Shown here piece after piece: positions 63,594 through 64,000 of a DNA stretch of 64,000 nucleotides. The translations under genes and the position numbers were made by a program. The stretch is from Alentia gelatinosa. Taxonomy: Eukaryota; Annelida; Polychaeta; Phyllodocida; Polynoidae. Below the pieces are notes generated by a model, which saw only the letters and a program-made list of their open reading frames with translations, was not told the DNA's origin and did no database searches. Within the stretch, counting starts at the first letter, position 1. Each line of letters opens with the position of its first letter. The stretch lies in contig OX465584.1 of NCBI GenBank assembly GCA_950022655.1, positions 51,752,723-51,816,722 of the forward strand, read 5' to 3'.

Positions 63594-64000
63594 TCAGATG
63601 ACGACCACACGGACTGGGGTGCCCTCTATCGGCATGTCCCGCATCACCGAGTCGACGGCCTCCGAGTGGGTGAGGTTGGACAGAACGCTGGCGCCCACCA
63701 CCAGTCGCCCGTCCGGCGCTAGCGTCGCCCGCAGCGAGGTCTCCTCCAGACGCTCGGGCAGGTCGAACTCTCGCGAGAACTCGCGCTTGGACGAGCGTCC
63801 GCCCACGGTCTCCTCGTGCCGCGCGTGGACCTGGATCTTGGCGCCCACGAGTTTAACGACCACGTCGCCAGCGTCGAACTCGGGCCCGATGTCCACCGAC
63901 ATCTTCAGTTTGCGCACGTCGTTGACGGCCACCACTAGGGGCGCTCCACCGCCGCCGCCCGCGTGCGTGACGTAACGCGGTGACGTCACCAGCACCGGGC
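63594..64000 (-). CDS. Small heat-shock protein / alpha-crystallin domain, C-terminal part (5' partial)
   Basis: The minus-strand frame is open from the window edge to the TGA at 63594-63596 (about 135 codons). The first codon of the annotatable stretch near 63995 is GTG inside an open frame, so no true start is visible and the gene continues beyond 64000. It contains an alpha-crystallin domain: KMSVDIGPEFDAGDVVVKLV, AKIQVHARHEE, SKREFSREFDLPERLEETSL, then RATLAPDGRLVVGA. These match beta-strands 2-9, including the F.R...LP turn and the L.PDG.L.V strand. The tail ends VRVVVI, similar to the I/V-x-I/V motif that docks between subunits. These proteins are ATP-independent holdase chaperones forming oligomers. 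The DNA is far more GC-rich than its surroundings. An upstream glycine run precedes the domain; a second domain further upstream is possible but outside the window. Confidence 0.85.
   Translation of the reverse strand, partial: PVLVTSPRYVTHAGGGGGAPLVVAVNDVRKLKMSVDIGPEFDAGDVVVKLVGAKIQVHARHEETVGGRSSKREFSREFDLPERLEETSLRATLAPDGRLVVGASVLSNLTHSEAVDSVMRDMPIEGTPVRVVVI

Noticed and set aside
63523..63975. Plus-strand 150-codon frame opposite the small HSP
   Set aside because: It is an antisense shadow of a GC-rich coding exon. The minus strand has the alpha-crystallin motifs.

Overview
This window is animal nuclear DNA: AT-rich, gene-poor and crowded with transposable elements. Three things point to an invertebrate metazoan, plausibly a marine lophotrochozoan: spliced genes with canonical acceptor sites, several lineages of APE-type non-LTR retrotransposons (Jockey/CR1-like and L1/Tx1-like), and tRNA-derived SINEs with dense MITEs and minisatellites. 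I cannot name the species, and the lophotrochozoan placement is an inference.

Host coding sequence is sparse. Three loci are supported: (1) a glutamine-rich secreted or type II membrane protein whose coding exon starts just after a splice acceptor (8131-9635, +); (2) an apparently intact ten-helix EamA/DMT transporter of SLC35G type in one coding exon (47365-48390, +); (3) the C-terminal part of a small heat-shock protein/alpha-crystallin domain running off the right edge (63594-64000, -). Weaker host signals are an orphan 88-nt exon (15164-15251), a TATA/octamer/CCAAT/E2F promoter-like block with no obvious gene (29820-30105), a GC-rich promoter-like region ending in a strong 5' splice site (54240-54746), and a GC-rich block with a YY1-like start motif beside a large minisatellite (4860-5110).

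Layout. 1-7.5 kb: dispersed repeats, a roughly 1.5-kb 15-bp minisatellite, small TIR elements and a decayed reverse transcriptase. 8-10 kb: the Gln-rich gene with a MITE directly downstream. 10-20 kb: foldback elements, two minisatellites (22/44 bp and 73 bp) and a SINE. 20.5-28 kb: a decayed L1/Tx1-type element (ORF1 plus ORF2) carrying a foldback DNA element and a nearly pristine 950-residue Jockey/CR1-like ORF with its poly(A) tail. 30.6-37.6 kb: two decayed CR1-like elements. The second keeps an ORF1 with an RNA-binding-like domain and an SGNH/GDSL-esterase-like domain, and is broken by a TIR DNA element. 40.6-46.7 kb: further fragments of the same kinds, including one that shows the ORF1-esterase then endonuclease then RT order. 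47.4-48.4 kb: the transporter. 49.2-52.5 kb: another CR1-like element split by two DNA transposons, each flanked by TA. 53-63 kb: promoter-like DNA, a segmental duplication, a tRNA-SINE and two MITEs that share a centred AACATGTT palindrome. 63.6 kb: the small HSP.

Nothing here looks like an operon, CRISPR array or prokaryotic system. The main interest is the nested transposon stratigraphy, the esterase-bearing ORF1, the family of palindrome-centred MITEs and the Gln-rich protein.
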